The notes beneath the pieces are model-generated. The model made no database searches, was not told the origin of the DNA, and saw nothing but the letters and a program-made list of their open reading frames with translations. DNA of 19,751 nucleotides. It comes from Terana coerulea. Taxonomy: Eukaryota > Basidiomycota > Agaricomycetes > Polyporales > Phanerochaetaceae. The DNA lies in the NCBI GenBank assembly GCA_024811115.1, contig JAKOGH010000897.1, positions 1-19,751 of the forward strand, in the 5' to 3' direction. The translations under genes and the position numbers were made by a program. Positions 1 to 9,243 of the stretch are shown one piece after another; position 1 is the stretch's first letter, and every line of letters starts with the position of its first letter.

Positions 1-734
1 ACCAGGCCGACTTATAACCCACATCACGAGCCGCTCAGAAAAACGTGATGTGGTGAATGATAGCCACATGAGAGCATAGAGTAGTCTTGCTAGAGATGAT
101 GAACGTCGCAAAGGCCAATAGAAAGCAAGCTTAGCAATGAACTTGCAGGATGCCGTAGTTGTACGTGTTGCTTCGGCACTGGGCTAACGCTGATTAGAGA
201 GAATATACCTGCCAACACCACTTACATAAGTTGGATAGTGCTTGATACGCTGAACGCCAAGCTTCTCTCGTCAATCCGGCAAAACGGGATATGGTGCGGT
301 CCAAGCTGGTTGCTGTGCTCAATTTGATGGCGGACGAAAGGCGGGACGCCACGAAGGCATCAGCGCCGCCTAACGAGCTTTTCACCTTTCGTCACGGTCA
401 CCTCCCACCACCACCATCCTAACTAACCTATTGCTCACGCTTTGTCGTCTTTGAGGACTCGGAAACCACGTTGGACTAATGGCACAAGCCCTACGTCAAA
501 TCCTGCTCAATGAAGGGATCAGAGCTGGCCAAGTGTTATAAACGGCGCAATATCCCTCAAGGTCGACGACCAGAGGCTGCCTAGCAAATCATCGCGGTAC
601 ATGCTCAGTCGTCCTCGCTCATTAGGATGTCGTCATACCCCGCATTCCCAACTCTCTGCCACGATTGCGGCATGTCTACTCAGTCAAAGCTGAGTCATTC
701 GGATTCGCGCTGAGCGTTTGTCCCCGAAGTGGAC
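1..734. other. Intergenic DNA upstream of the SDR array
   Basis: No convincing gene is seen. The only open frames are short (about 60-110 codons), match no family I recognise and show no plausible exon structure. No tRNA fold or strong repeat was noticed. The right end should hold the upstream control region of SDR copy 1. Confidence 0.5.
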
Positions 735-740
735 TATAAA
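735..740 (+). promoter_or_regulatory. TATA box of SDR copy 1
   Basis: The hexamer TATAAA lies 85 nt before the ATG at 820. The spacing resembles that of the TATA-like element found 76-85 nt before the ATG of the other four copies, although copy 1 lacks their GTAC prefix. Confidence 0.45.
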
Positions 741-819
741 GTTCGCGATAGTGAGTAGTCTTCCGTGTCGTTTCCATCGCGTCTCACCATTGCTGCCAGC
801 TTCATACGAATAATCTGCA

Positions 820-2056
820 ATGCCCGCTGTCGATAAAGGCGTCGTTCTTGTCACCGGCGCGAACGGCTTCATAGCCGTCTGGGTCGTCAAGACTCTGCTG
901 GAACAAGGGTACACCGTTCGGGGAGCGGTGAGGTCCCAGAGCAAGAGCGGGCATCTGAAGGAGATGTTCAAGCAGTATGGGGAGAAGTTGGAGTTTGTCG
1001 TTGTCGAGGATATCACGAAGGTACGCCCTAATCTGCTTGTTCATTGCTGTAGAGGGTTTGCCCTATCACGACAGGGAACTAATACGCGTCGATGTTTTTA
1101 GGAGGAAGCGTTCGAACAAGCACTCCAAGGCGTCAGTGCAATCCTCCATGCTGCCTCGCCTGTGACGTTCGACGTCGCCGACCCACAAGAACTCATCACC
1201 CCCGCCGTGGCAGGCACCCTCAGCGTGTTGCGGGCCGCCTCGAAGTACGCCAACTCCTCCGTGAAGCGCATCGTGATCACGGGGTCTACCGCTTCCATCC
1301 TCTCGCCTTCTTCTGAGCCTCATACGTTTACCGAGAAGAACTGGAACGAAGGCTCATTGAAGGACGTCGAGCAGAACGGCGTCAATGCCCTGCCTGCCAA
1401 CAAGTACAGAACCAGCAAGACGCTTGCGGAGAAGGCGGCGTGGAAGTTCGTCGCCGATAATGAAGAGAAGCTGGGCTTCGACGTCGTCGTCCTTAACCCG
1501 CCATATGTGTTCGGGCCGATCTTGCATGAGGTAGACAAGCCTGAGGCTTTGAACTTAAGCTCGCTGGAGCTGTGGGGGACTCTCGTGAAGGGGACGAAAG
1601 ATAACGAAGCGTTGGCTAAGATTGGGTATGGCCCCGATTACATGAAGTGAAGTGTATCCACTCACGATGTTTGCTTACGTGCAGGAGTTCCTGGGTAGAT
1701 GTCCGTGACCTAGCCTTGGCACACGTATTGGCGTTGCAAAGCTTGAAGCTGGGAACGAACGCATCATCGTTTCTGCCGGTGCTTACAACTACCAGGACTT
1801 CGGTGCGCGCTATTCTGTTTGCCCTGTGACATTGGAGCTCTAACACATGCATTCTTTACTGACAGTGAACGCTGCTCATGCGTCCGAACCTTCCCTTCCT
1901 GCGGGCAACACCGCCTATGATTCCAAGACTGCAACCTTCTTAATCTCCTATGACGCATCGAAGTCTCGTCGTATCCTCGGACTCCAATATCGTTCCCTGG
2001 AAGAAACAACAGCGGATATTGTGAAGCAGTACAAAGAGAAGGGGTGGATTTCGTAA
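820..2056 (+). CDS. DFR/aldehyde-reductase-like extended SDR, copy 1 (one 1-nt frameshift)
   Basis: This is an NAD(P)H-dependent carbonyl reductase of the extended SDR superfamily (dihydroflavonol-4-reductase / Sporobolomyces aldehyde reductase II type), probably cytosolic; the substrate is unknown. Exons are 820-1020, 1102-1625, 1685-1802 and 1866-2056, with introns starting GTACGC, GTATGG and GTGCGC. The Rossmann motif TGANGFIA is at residues 12-19. The catalytic Ser lies in the ITGST segment of exon 2 and the catalytic pair is in YRTSK. NPPYVFGP and SSWVDVRDLALAH are also family-typical. Exon 4 encodes the closing KGWIS and stop. The exons sum to 1034 nt, one short of a full frame. The missing base is after codons Leu-Gln in exon 3, at the AAA run 1738-1740, where restoring one A gives the paralogue reading. 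The start is the first ATG giving the same 67-codon exon 1 as all paralogues. It may be a genuine lesion or a homopolymer error. Confidence 0.85.
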
Positions 2057-2396
2057 TGCTCATTTGCTCTCACTCTGTTCGTAGCCCACTTCCTCAATGG
2101 TCCCAAATATGACAACTATGTCATTGATATCGGGCTGACATTGCTGCGTGACGAGAGCTTCTCCTCAAGGGTTGACCGGCTCACACGTCCTTGAACAAGT
2201 AGTGCGTAAAGGCAACCATGAGCACCATTCTGCTGCCAATAGAAATCATTAACCTTCTCCTCAAGACACTTCTTTCAGGAACACATCATTCTCATGGTGC
2301 TACCTGCACGGTGCAGTACGTGCTCATATATGCAGGCCCTTCTGCATGTTGCTGAACACAGATACTCCCCACATCCAGCTCACCCGCACTCGTGTC
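2057..2396. other. Spacer between SDR copies 1 and 2
   Basis: This 340-bp spacer holds the 3' flank of copy 1 and the promoter of copy 2. Its right half shares blocks with the upstream region of copy 3 (AACCTTCTCCTCAA and the GTACGTGCTCATATA element), showing that the duplication units include promoter DNA. No gene is seen. Confidence 0.5.
2316..2333 (+). promoter_or_regulatory. Conserved GTACGT..CATATA core promoter element, copy 2
   Basis: The motif GTACGTGCTCATATATGC begins 81 nt before the ATG at 2397. Near-identical motifs precede copies 3 (4004-4021) and 5 (7418-7436), and a shorter form precedes copy 4 (5732-5745), all 76-85 nt from the ATG. The CATATA part probably acts as the TATA element. 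Its function is inferred from conservation and spacing. Confidence 0.45.
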
Positions 2397-3614
2397 ATGC
2401 CGATCGTCACTCAAGGTCGTGTCCTCGTTACGGGAGCAAACGGCTACATCGCCTACTGGATCATCAAGATGCTCCTCGAGAGTGGCTACAGCGTCCGCGG
2501 CACAGTTAGATCGCAAAGGAAAGCGGTGCACTTGGAGGAGACATTCAAGGAGTTCCGTGAAAGATTGGAGATTATGGTGGTCAAAGATATGACAAAGGTA
2601 TGCGCACATCATCTGCTCCCGTTTCACACGGTTCGCTGATGCTTGGATTGCTGTAGGAAGAGGCCTTCGCTGAAGCAGTTCGCGACGTGCACGCGATTGT
2701 CCACACAGCGTCTCCCGTGGCGCTCGACGACGCTGCAGCCGATCCCCAGTCTCTTATCGAACCCGCCATATCTGGTACACTAGGCGTCATGCGCGCCGCC
2801 GCCAAACATGCAGACTCTGTTCAAAGGATCGTCCTCACGAGCTCGTTCGGCGCCATTATCGACGATGCGGATCCGGAGCCACGTGTATTCACGGAGGAAG
2901 ACTGGAACGAGCACTCTTGCAAGGAGGTCGAGGAGAAGGGCAGAGACGCCGATCCGGTGCAAAAGTATCAAGCAAGTAAGACCCTAGCTGAAGAGGCAGC
3001 TTGGAGATTCGTTCAGGACCGCGAGGGCAACGTGAAATATGACCTGGTCGTGCTCGCGCCCCTTGGGTGTTTGGTCCGTTCTTGCATAAGGTGGACAGGC
3101 CCGAGGCACTGAACGCGAGCTGCTTGGAATGGTGGAGAGCGGTTGTCGCGGGCGTATACGACCACGACGCATTGGCAACTGTTGGGTACGTCTCTTGGCT
3201 CTTCTAGCTGCGTGTATGATACACTAACAACAGAAAAATCTTTCAGCGGTTCATGGGTTGATGTGCGCGACGTCGCGCTCGCGCACGTTCTGGCTTTGCA
3301 AAGGCAGGAGGCGGGCAACAAACGTATCGCCGTCTCTGCGGGAGCTTATAACAGCTAGGATCTTGGTATGTGCTCTCATGTGTCTCGGAATCGTAACTTA
3401 CCACGTACCCTCCGCGTTGCCTAGTCAACGCCGCACGCAAACAGCTCCAAGTCTACCTGCGGGAAACACCTCATACGATCCCAAGACCGCCCGGTTCTTG
3501 CGCACACTCGATGGATCGAAAGCTCAGCGGCTTCTCGACATCAAGTATCGCAGCTTGGAAGAAGCTGCCAGGGATATCCTCGAGCAGTACAAGCAGAAGG
3601 GGTGGCTTTCGTGA
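2397..3614 (+). pseudogene. DFR/aldehyde-reductase-like extended SDR, copy 2 (stop plus two frameshifts)
   Basis: It has the same architecture as copy 1: exons 2397-2597, 2657-3185, 3247-3365 and 3425-3614. It keeps TGANGYIA, the LTSSFGA catalytic Ser segment and KYQASK (Tyr and Lys present). Three lesions are visible against copy 3. One C is missing in the CCCC run 3059-3062, which destroys the APPWVFGP segment. An in-frame TAG lies at 3356-3358 where copy 3 has CAG (Gln). One A is missing in the AAA run 3439-3441, where copy 3 has AAAA. Adding the two bases back gives 1041 nt, a whole number of codons, with only the TAG left. The indels could be sequencing errors; the stop is made by substitution and is not a homopolymer change. 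It is closest to copy 3, including intron 3 and the 3' flank. Confidence 0.75.
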
Positions 3615-3699
3615 AGTAAGTGCTTCTGCTGCGACACGGCATGCATGTGTAAACTCGTTTGTGAAGATGCGTGGTCTCCTCTGGCACTTCAGGGTCACA

Positions 3700-3803
3700 T
3701 CGGATCCCAGAAGTGATCAAGCTCAAACTTCAAGTATCGTTCTTGGACGGAGGTAGCAATGGATATTGTGGAGCAGCACAAGGGCAAAGGGTGGGCTGTG
3801 TAA
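3700..3803 (+). pseudogene. Fossil last exon of a sixth SDR copy
   Basis: About 90 nt after the stop of copy 2, the plus strand reads FKYRSWTEVAMDIVEQHKG followed by KGWAV and a TAA at 3801-3803. This aligns with the exon-4 end of the array genes (IKYRSLEEAARDILEQYKQ then KGWLS and stop). Upstream similarity fades: a GSQK-like stretch matches the paralogues' GSKA but is followed by an in-frame TGA near 3715. No exons 1-3 are recognisable nearby, so this is a 3' remnant left by deletion or unequal crossing-over. Confidence 0.6.
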
Positions 3804-4003
3804 CATACTCTTTTGTTCTGCTCGTAATAAACCTCCATGGACCTCATTCTGACAAATATTCTTCGACATCCATGCTGGCATCCTGCACGAGGAGACGTAT
3901 GTGCATTCGTGGTCGTCTGTATGAGGGTTGTTAATTGTCAGAGTTTGACAGGCTGCCGAGTAACCTTCTCCTCAAAGCAGGATGACATCATTCCCGTCGC
4001 CCG

Positions 4004-4021
4004 GTACGTGCTCATATACGC
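4004..4021 (+). promoter_or_regulatory. Conserved GTACGT..CATATA core promoter element, copy 3
   Basis: GTACGTGCTCATATACGC lies 85 nt before the ATG at 4089 and differs from the copy-2 element at a single position. It probably contains the TATA-like site. Confidence 0.45.
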
Positions 4022-4088
4022 AGACCTTGTGTAATTGCTGAATGCCAGTTAGGCACCGCCGCTCACCTAGATCTTCACAGGCACTACT

Positions 4089-5378
4089 ATGCCGACTATC
4101 ACTCAAGGCCGTGTCCTCGTCACGGGAGCGAATGGCTTCATCGCCTACTGGATTATTAGGACGCTCCTCGAGGACGGCTACAGTGTTCGTGGCACAGTCA
4201 GATTACAGGGGAAAGGGGTACATTTAAAGGAAGTGTTCAAGGACTTTGGTGAGAGACTGGAGATTGTGGTCGTTGAGGATATGACTAAGGTGCGCAGTCA
4301 CCGCAAGCTGCAACCGTATCTGCCACACTAACTATTGTGATACTGCAGAAAGAAGCTTTTTCTGAAGCCGTCCAGGGTGTAGACGCAATTATTCACACAG
4401 CCACTCCAGTGACTCTCGAAGACCATGCAGCCGATCCTCAGTCCCTCATCGGCCCCGCCGTAGCTGGTACGCTAGGCGTCATGCGCGCTGCCGCTAACAA
4501 TACAGGCTCCTCTGTCCAGAGGATCGTCCTCACGAGCACGTTCGGCGCCATCTTCAACGAATCGTGCCTGGAGCCCCGCATATACACGGAGGAGGACTGG
4601 AACGAGCAATCACGCAAGGAGGTCGAGGAGAAGGGCAGAGATGCCGATCCGGTGCATAAGTATCAAGCGAGTAAGGTCCTCGCTGAACAGGCGGCTTGGA
4701 AGTTCATCCAGGGCAGTGAGGGCAATGTTCGGTATGATTTGGTTGTTCTCACGCCGCCTTGGGTATTCGGTCCGTTTCTGCATGATGTGGACCGGCCTGG
4801 GGCATTGAATGCGAGCTGTTTGGAATGGTGGAGAGCGGTTGTTGCGGGCGCATACGATAACGAGGCCTTGGCAACTGTTGGGTATGTTTCATGGTTAATC
4901 GGTGTTACTTCTGTGAGACAATGCTGACGGCAGGCTCTCTCAGAAATTCATGGGTCGATGTACGCGACCTTGCGCTCGCACACGTTCTGGCCTTGCAAAG
5001 AGAAGAGGCGTGCAACGAACGCATCGCCGTCTCTGCGGGAGCTTACAACAGTCAGGATCTTGGTGTGTGCTCTCATGTGTCTCGGAATCGTAACTTACCA
5101 CATACCCTTCGCATTGCCTAGTCAACGCCGCGCGCAAAACTGATCCAAGCCTACCTACAGGAAACACCTCATACGACCCCAAGACCGCCCGTTTCATGCG
5201 AGCCCTCGACGGGCCGAAGGCCGAGAGGCTTCTCGGTATCAAGTATCGCAGCTTGGAGGATTCCGCGAAGGATATCCTGGAGCAGTACAGCAGAAGAGGT
5301 GGTTTTCGTGAAGCAAGTGCTTCTGTAGCGCCACATCATACACATGTAAGCACGCTTCCGACGAGTAACGCAATATGA
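4089..5378 (+). CDS. DFR/aldehyde-reductase-like extended SDR, copy 3 (frameshift at extreme C-terminus)
   Basis: Exons are 4089-4289, 4349-4881, 4944-5062 and 5122-5378. TGANGFIA is at residues 12-19, the catalytic Ser segment LTSTFGA is near residue 130, and KYQASK puts Tyr and Lys at about 172 and 176. TPPWVFGP and NSWVDVRDLALAH are intact. All catalytic parts are open. The only lesion is one A missing at 5289 (TACAGCAG where copies 2 and 4 have TACAAGCAG). This shifts the last residues, bypasses the ancestral TGA at 5309-5311 and adds about 22 unrelated residues before the TGA at 5376-5378. The enzyme core could still work. Together with copy 5 it is the best candidate for an active gene. 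Its product is an NAD(P)H-dependent carbonyl reductase of unknown substrate. Confidence 0.85.
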
Positions 5379-5809
5379 AGTTCCCTCAGGTGGCTAAGCC
5401 TGGGGGCTTTGAACTCATGCGCGTTGGGGCCGTGGGTGACTATAGCGACGATGACGAAAGAGAGCAATGCGTCGTCGTCGCAGCCGTTGACAGGCCATTC
5501 CCTGCAATCTCGGCCCGGACTCTCGCGCAACCTAACTATGTCTCTCTAGGTCCCCGCACAAGAATTATTATTGGAGTTTGACAGGCCCGCATGTCCGGTA
5601 AGGACTCGGGTGCCATGAACATGATCAAAGCCCTCTAACGGCCTTACGACCAGTATGCTAATTAAAGTCACGAACTCCAATCTTCTTCCCGTCCCCCGAA
5701 GTCTGCGCTCGTGAGCCCCTCATCCTAGTGCGTACCCATATACACTTCGTCACATAACATGGCTGAAAGAGAAGTACTCATACAGACTGTGAACATTGTG
5801 GCCTTAACT
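5379..5809. other. Spacer between SDR copies 3 and 4
   Basis: This 430-bp spacer has no convincing gene. The 13-mer GAGTTTGACAGGC at about 5575 also occurs at about 3940 upstream of copy 3, another trace of duplicated upstream DNA. A short form of the core promoter element (GTACCCATATACAC, 5732-5745) lies 78 nt before the ATG at 5810. An in-frame ATG at 5759 would add 17 residues not found in the paralogues and is not preferred. Confidence 0.45.
5732..5745 (+). promoter_or_regulatory. Core promoter element, copy 4 (short form)
   Basis: GTACCCATATACAC keeps GTAC and CATATAC but lacks the internal GTGCT-like bases of the copy 2 and 3 elements. It lies 78 nt before the chosen ATG. Confidence 0.35.
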
Positions 5810-7038
5810 ATGACAATCGTCGTTGAAGGCACCGTTCTTATCACAGGGGTGAACGGCTATATTGCCTCCTGGATCGTCAAGACACTTCTCGAGAGCGGAT
5901 ACAGTGTTCGGGGCACAGTCAGGTCACACAGAAGGGGCTTGCATTTGAAGGAGACCCTCAAGGAATTTGGCGAGAAGTTGGAAATAGTGGTGGTTGAGGA
6001 TATAACAAAGGTACGCTGCCGCTACCTGCGCTGAAATGTATTGGATGTCACATTCGCTGTAGGAAGACGCCTTCGCTGAAGCAGTCAAAGACGTCTGCGC
6101 AATCGTGCACACGGCTTCTCCCGCCAATCCGACAGATGGCACGGCTGGTCCTCAATCCTTCATCGAACCGGCTGTCTCCGGTACGTTAGGTATTCTACGC
6201 GCCGCTGCCAAGTATGCGGGTTCCACCGTCAAGCGCGTCGTTATCACAGGCTCGTTCTCGGCCATCGAAGAAACGCATTCCGAACCACGCGTGTTCACGG
6301 AGAAGGACTGGAACCAACAGTCCTGTAGGGAAGTGGAGGAAAAGGGGAAGGATGCTGACCCGATGCAGATGTATCGTGCCAGTAAAATCTTGGCCGAACG
6401 AGCGGTGTGGAAGTTCGTGAAGGAAAACGGGCGGAACATCGGGTTTGATTTGGTCGTGCTCACTCCGCCTTGGGTCTACGGCCCAGTTCTGCACGAAGTG
6501 GAGCGGCCCGAGGCCTTGAACGTGAGCAACCAGGAGTGGTGGAGAGTTGTTGTTGCGGGCGTATATGATAGGGAGGCACTGGCTACTATCGGGTACGTCT
6601 CTGCCCTTTCATGGCACTTTTGTGCTACGGCAATGACAGTAGTTGGTTTCAGACAGTCGTGGGTTGACGTTCGCGACCTTGCCCATGCGCACGTGTTGGC
6701 ATTGCAAAAGAAGAAGCGCATAATGAGCGAATCGCGGTCTCCGCGGGTGCCTATAACAACCAGGATCTCAGTGAGTATGCTCTCATGAATTTCCATTGAG
6801 TCGTGGCTGAGAGACTCCCCGCTCAGTCAATGCCGCCCGCAGGGCAGATCCGAGCCTGCCAGCTGGAAACACGGAATACGACCCCAAGACCGCACGCTTC
6901 ATGACCACCCTTGACGGGTCGAAGGCCGAGAGGCTGCTCGGCATCAAGTATCGCAGCTTAGCCGAGTCCGCGAAGGATATTGTCGAACAGTACAAGCAGA
7001 AGGGGTGGCTTCCGTATAGCGCCATGTCGCATCTGTAA
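5810..7038 (+). CDS. DFR/aldehyde-reductase-like extended SDR, copy 4 (one 1-nt frameshift)
   Basis: Exons are 5810-6010, 6063-6592, 6653-6770 and 6827-7038. The Rossmann motif reads TGVNGYIA (Val where the others have Ala). The catalytic Ser is in ITGSFSA, and MYRASK supplies Tyr and Lys. TPPWVYGP and QSWVDVRDLAHAH follow. One base is missing in the A-rich run just after Leu-Gln of exon 3 (6706-6712), almost the same codon as the lesion in copy 1. Restoring one base gives GlyAlaTyrAsnAsn and the rest of the paralogue frame, and a total of 1062 nt. The usual stop after KGWL is lost and the protein runs on through PYSAMSHL to the TAA at 7036-7038. The start at 5810 was chosen over 5759 because it gives the common 67-codon exon 1. 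Confidence 0.83.
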
Positions 7039-7493
7039 GCTAGATCGAACGCAGCCTCAAGGTTCCATAACATGGAAACCATCTTCTTGGTTGCACGGAT
7101 GATTCTTGCGAAGTTGTATGACGGTATGTACCACGGCATTGGTTGGAAGCCGTTCGACAGTGGCATTACGGGACTCAGGCGCCTTCTCATGCATATTCTT
7201 GGACACATCTCCCATCTCACGCAGATAGAGTTCGTCGCTTACCTGGATGTCCCCAAGCCACGGACAGGGTGGAAAGCATAGTCACCAGAGCTAAACTTAG
7301 CACTCCCGAATGTTCGCCCCCAGGGCTGTTCCCGATAGTTAAGCTTCGATGCAATAGGTCCTCAGGCTTAGAAAGCCCTTTCCACGACTTATTCTCAGGG
7401 GCCTCTCGGAGCTAATAGTACGTAGTATCATATACCTACGAAAGGCCGCCACGACTCACACCGCGCCCTCCAAGAGATCTTACCGATAGGGAC
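7039..7493. other. Spacer between SDR copies 4 and 5
   Basis: A 69-codon plus-strand frame (7072-7281) and a longer minus-strand frame cross this stretch. Neither resembles a known family nor looks like an SDR remnant. The right end holds the copy-5 promoter. Otherwise nothing is recognised. Confidence 0.4.
7418..7436 (+). promoter_or_regulatory. Conserved GTACGT..CATATA core promoter element, copy 5
   Basis: GTACGTAGTATCATATACC begins 76 nt before the ATG at 7494. It shares GTACGT and CATATAC with the elements of copies 2 and 3 despite the divergence of copy 5 coding DNA. Confidence 0.45.
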
Positions 7494-8717
7494 ATGCCTG
7501 TCGCGACTCAAGGCATCGTCGTAGTCACCGGAGCCAATGGCTTCGTCGCAACCTGGGTCATCAAGACACTTCTCCAACAGGACTATGGAGTTCGCGGGAC
7601 GGTGAGAACCGAGAAGAAAGGCGTTTATTTGAAGGAGTTATTCAAAGAGTTTGGTGAGAAATTCGAGGTTTGGGTTGTTCAAGACATGACAAAGGTACGC
7701 CACCTCGTCTCTGCAACACGTTGTAAGCTGAACAATAATTCTTGGACCTTTAGGAAGATGCGTTTGTTGAAGCCGCTAAAGACGTCAGTGCAATCATCCA
7801 CACCGCGTCGCCTGTAAACATCTACGACACAGAGTCGGAACCCCAAGCTTTGATTGGTCCGGCCGTTGCTGGCGCGCTCAGCGTTCTCAACGCTGCCTAC
7901 AACGCAGGCTCAGTCAAACGCGTCGTCTTCACGGGGTCTACGGCAACCATGGAGGTGATGACTGCGGACGCTCATCGATGGACCGAGCAAGACTGGAATG
8001 AGGAAAGCCTGCGGCTGGTGCAGGAAAGGGGAGCGAGGGCGGACCCTGTGGACAAGTACCGCGCCAGCAAGATCCTTGCGGAGAGAGCCGCTTGGGAGTT
8101 CGTAAAGACGTACAAGGCCTCCATGCCGTTCGACGTGGTCGTTGTCATTCCACCTTGGGTATTCGGGCCAACCTTGCTAGAAGCGAACACACCCCAAGAG
8201 CTCAACTCGAGCTGCCGTGAATTTTGGAATGCCGCGGTGGCAGGCACAAGGGCTCGAGAAGCGCTGGCAACTAACGGGTGCGTTTGAGCCATCGCGGTTT
8301 CACCTGCTACTTACAATTTGAATGCGCTGACGAGCTGTTCTTAACGCAGAAACTCGTGGGTCGATGCACGAGACCTGGCCCGCGCACATATCCTTGCTTT
8401 GCAGAAGGAAGATGCTGCAAACGAGCGTATCATCATATGCGGAGGGGCGTACAATGACCAGGACCTGGGTAAGTGTGATCTTTATTTCTTTTTGCTGAGG
8501 ATTGTTGCTCACAGCGCCATCTGAAGTTAATGCCGCACGCACCGTCATCCCATCCATTTCCGCCGGAAATACATCATACGACCCGAACACAGCGATATTC
8601 ACGAATCAATATGACGCATCCAAGTCGGAGCGCATTCTGGGTATGAAATATCGTACCTTAGAACAATGTGCGAACGATATCATTAAGCAATATAAGGAGA
8701 AGGGATGGATACAATAG
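7494..8717 (+). CDS. DFR/aldehyde-reductase-like extended SDR, copy 5 (intact)
   Basis: Exons are 7494-7694, 7754-8277, 8350-8468 and 8527-8717 (1035 nt, 344 residues), fully open and ending in TAG. The length suits Sporobolomyces aldehyde reductase II (about 343 residues). TGANGFVA is at residues 12-19, the catalytic Ser is near 129 (FTGST), and KYRASK gives Tyr169 and Lys173. IPPWVFGP and NSWVDARDLARAH follow. It is the most diverged of the five in exon 2 and the only one with no indel or stop. The last intron has two in-frame acceptors 12 nt apart: CAG ending 8514 and AAG ending 8526. The AAG site matches the exon start of the paralogues (Val-Asn-Ala-Ala), while the CAG site would add four residues. 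The product is an NAD(P)H-dependent carbonyl reductase of unknown substrate. Confidence 0.9.
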
Positions 8718-8873
8718 TTTCTGCGCGGAATTGTATGGCTATCTGAACATGCTCAACCCGGAGCCATGCGACGTGCCAACTCATCAGTGCGGAACCGCAG
8801 TGGAACCGTTGTCTTGAGATGGAGGTCACTGGCAGGTCCAGTTCTCGCGCCATTCAAGACTCAAGTTGATTCA

Positions 8874-8920
8874 ACTATGAAGTAGTAATATAGCGTGTAC
8901 TATGAAGTTGAAGTAGTATG
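8874..8920. repeat. Short imperfect direct repeat (ACTATGAAGT units)
   Basis: ACTATGAAGTAGTA at 8874 is followed by ACTATGAAGTTGAAGTAGTA at 8899. It is a small local duplication in the 270-bp spacer between SDR copy 5 and tRNA-Asp. No function is apparent. Confidence 0.5.
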
Positions 8921-8987
8921 AACAGAGAACTTCCAATCTCAGTGCATGATCTTCGTCAAAAATGGAAAATATCCCATCCCAAAAGTT

Positions 8988-9070
8988 CTCCCTGGCGGGG
9001 AGTCGAACCCGCTTTCGCGCGCTCGAGAAAGGATGACAGGCGCGTGTACTAACCGATATACTACCAGGGA
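8988..9070 (-). tRNA. tRNA-Asp(GTC), intron-containing, T-stem defective as read
   Basis: Read on the minus strand, the acceptor stem TCCCTGG pairs with CCAGGGA, followed by discriminator G. The anticodon loop CTGTCA..C carries GTC. The anticodon stem is CGCGC/GCGCG and is interrupted by a 12-nt intron directly after position 37. The variable loop AAAG has four bases, as usual for tRNA-Asp. The T arm reads CGGG-TTCGACT-CCCCG: one G is missing compared with the copy at 19276, so a full five-pair T stem cannot form. A TTTT Pol III terminator follows at 8984-8981. It may be a pseudogene or a 1-nt homopolymer error. Confidence 0.85.
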
Positions 9071-9243
9071 CGTAGGTAGGTTGTCTTTGTGTTATCGAAA
9101 CTATCAGAAAATTGCATTAGTCAAGTACGAAGTTAAAGCAGCTGAGCACCGTCGACTGGATTGCCACTCAGAGCATTCTTGGTACATTCAACAACCGTGA
9201 CTTTGTGCCAGAGGTTCATTTCAATCATCACTTCCTTCCTGCC

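Noticed and set aside
6783..7220. 145-codon minus-strand open frame overlapping the end of SDR copy 4
   Set aside because: About half lies antisense to the real exon 4 and intron 3 of copy 4, and the rest matches nothing recognised. Treated as a shadow.
7072..7281. 69-codon plus-strand frame between SDR copies 4 and 5
   Set aside because: No motif, no homologue known to me and no SDR remnant; too short to call from sequence alone.
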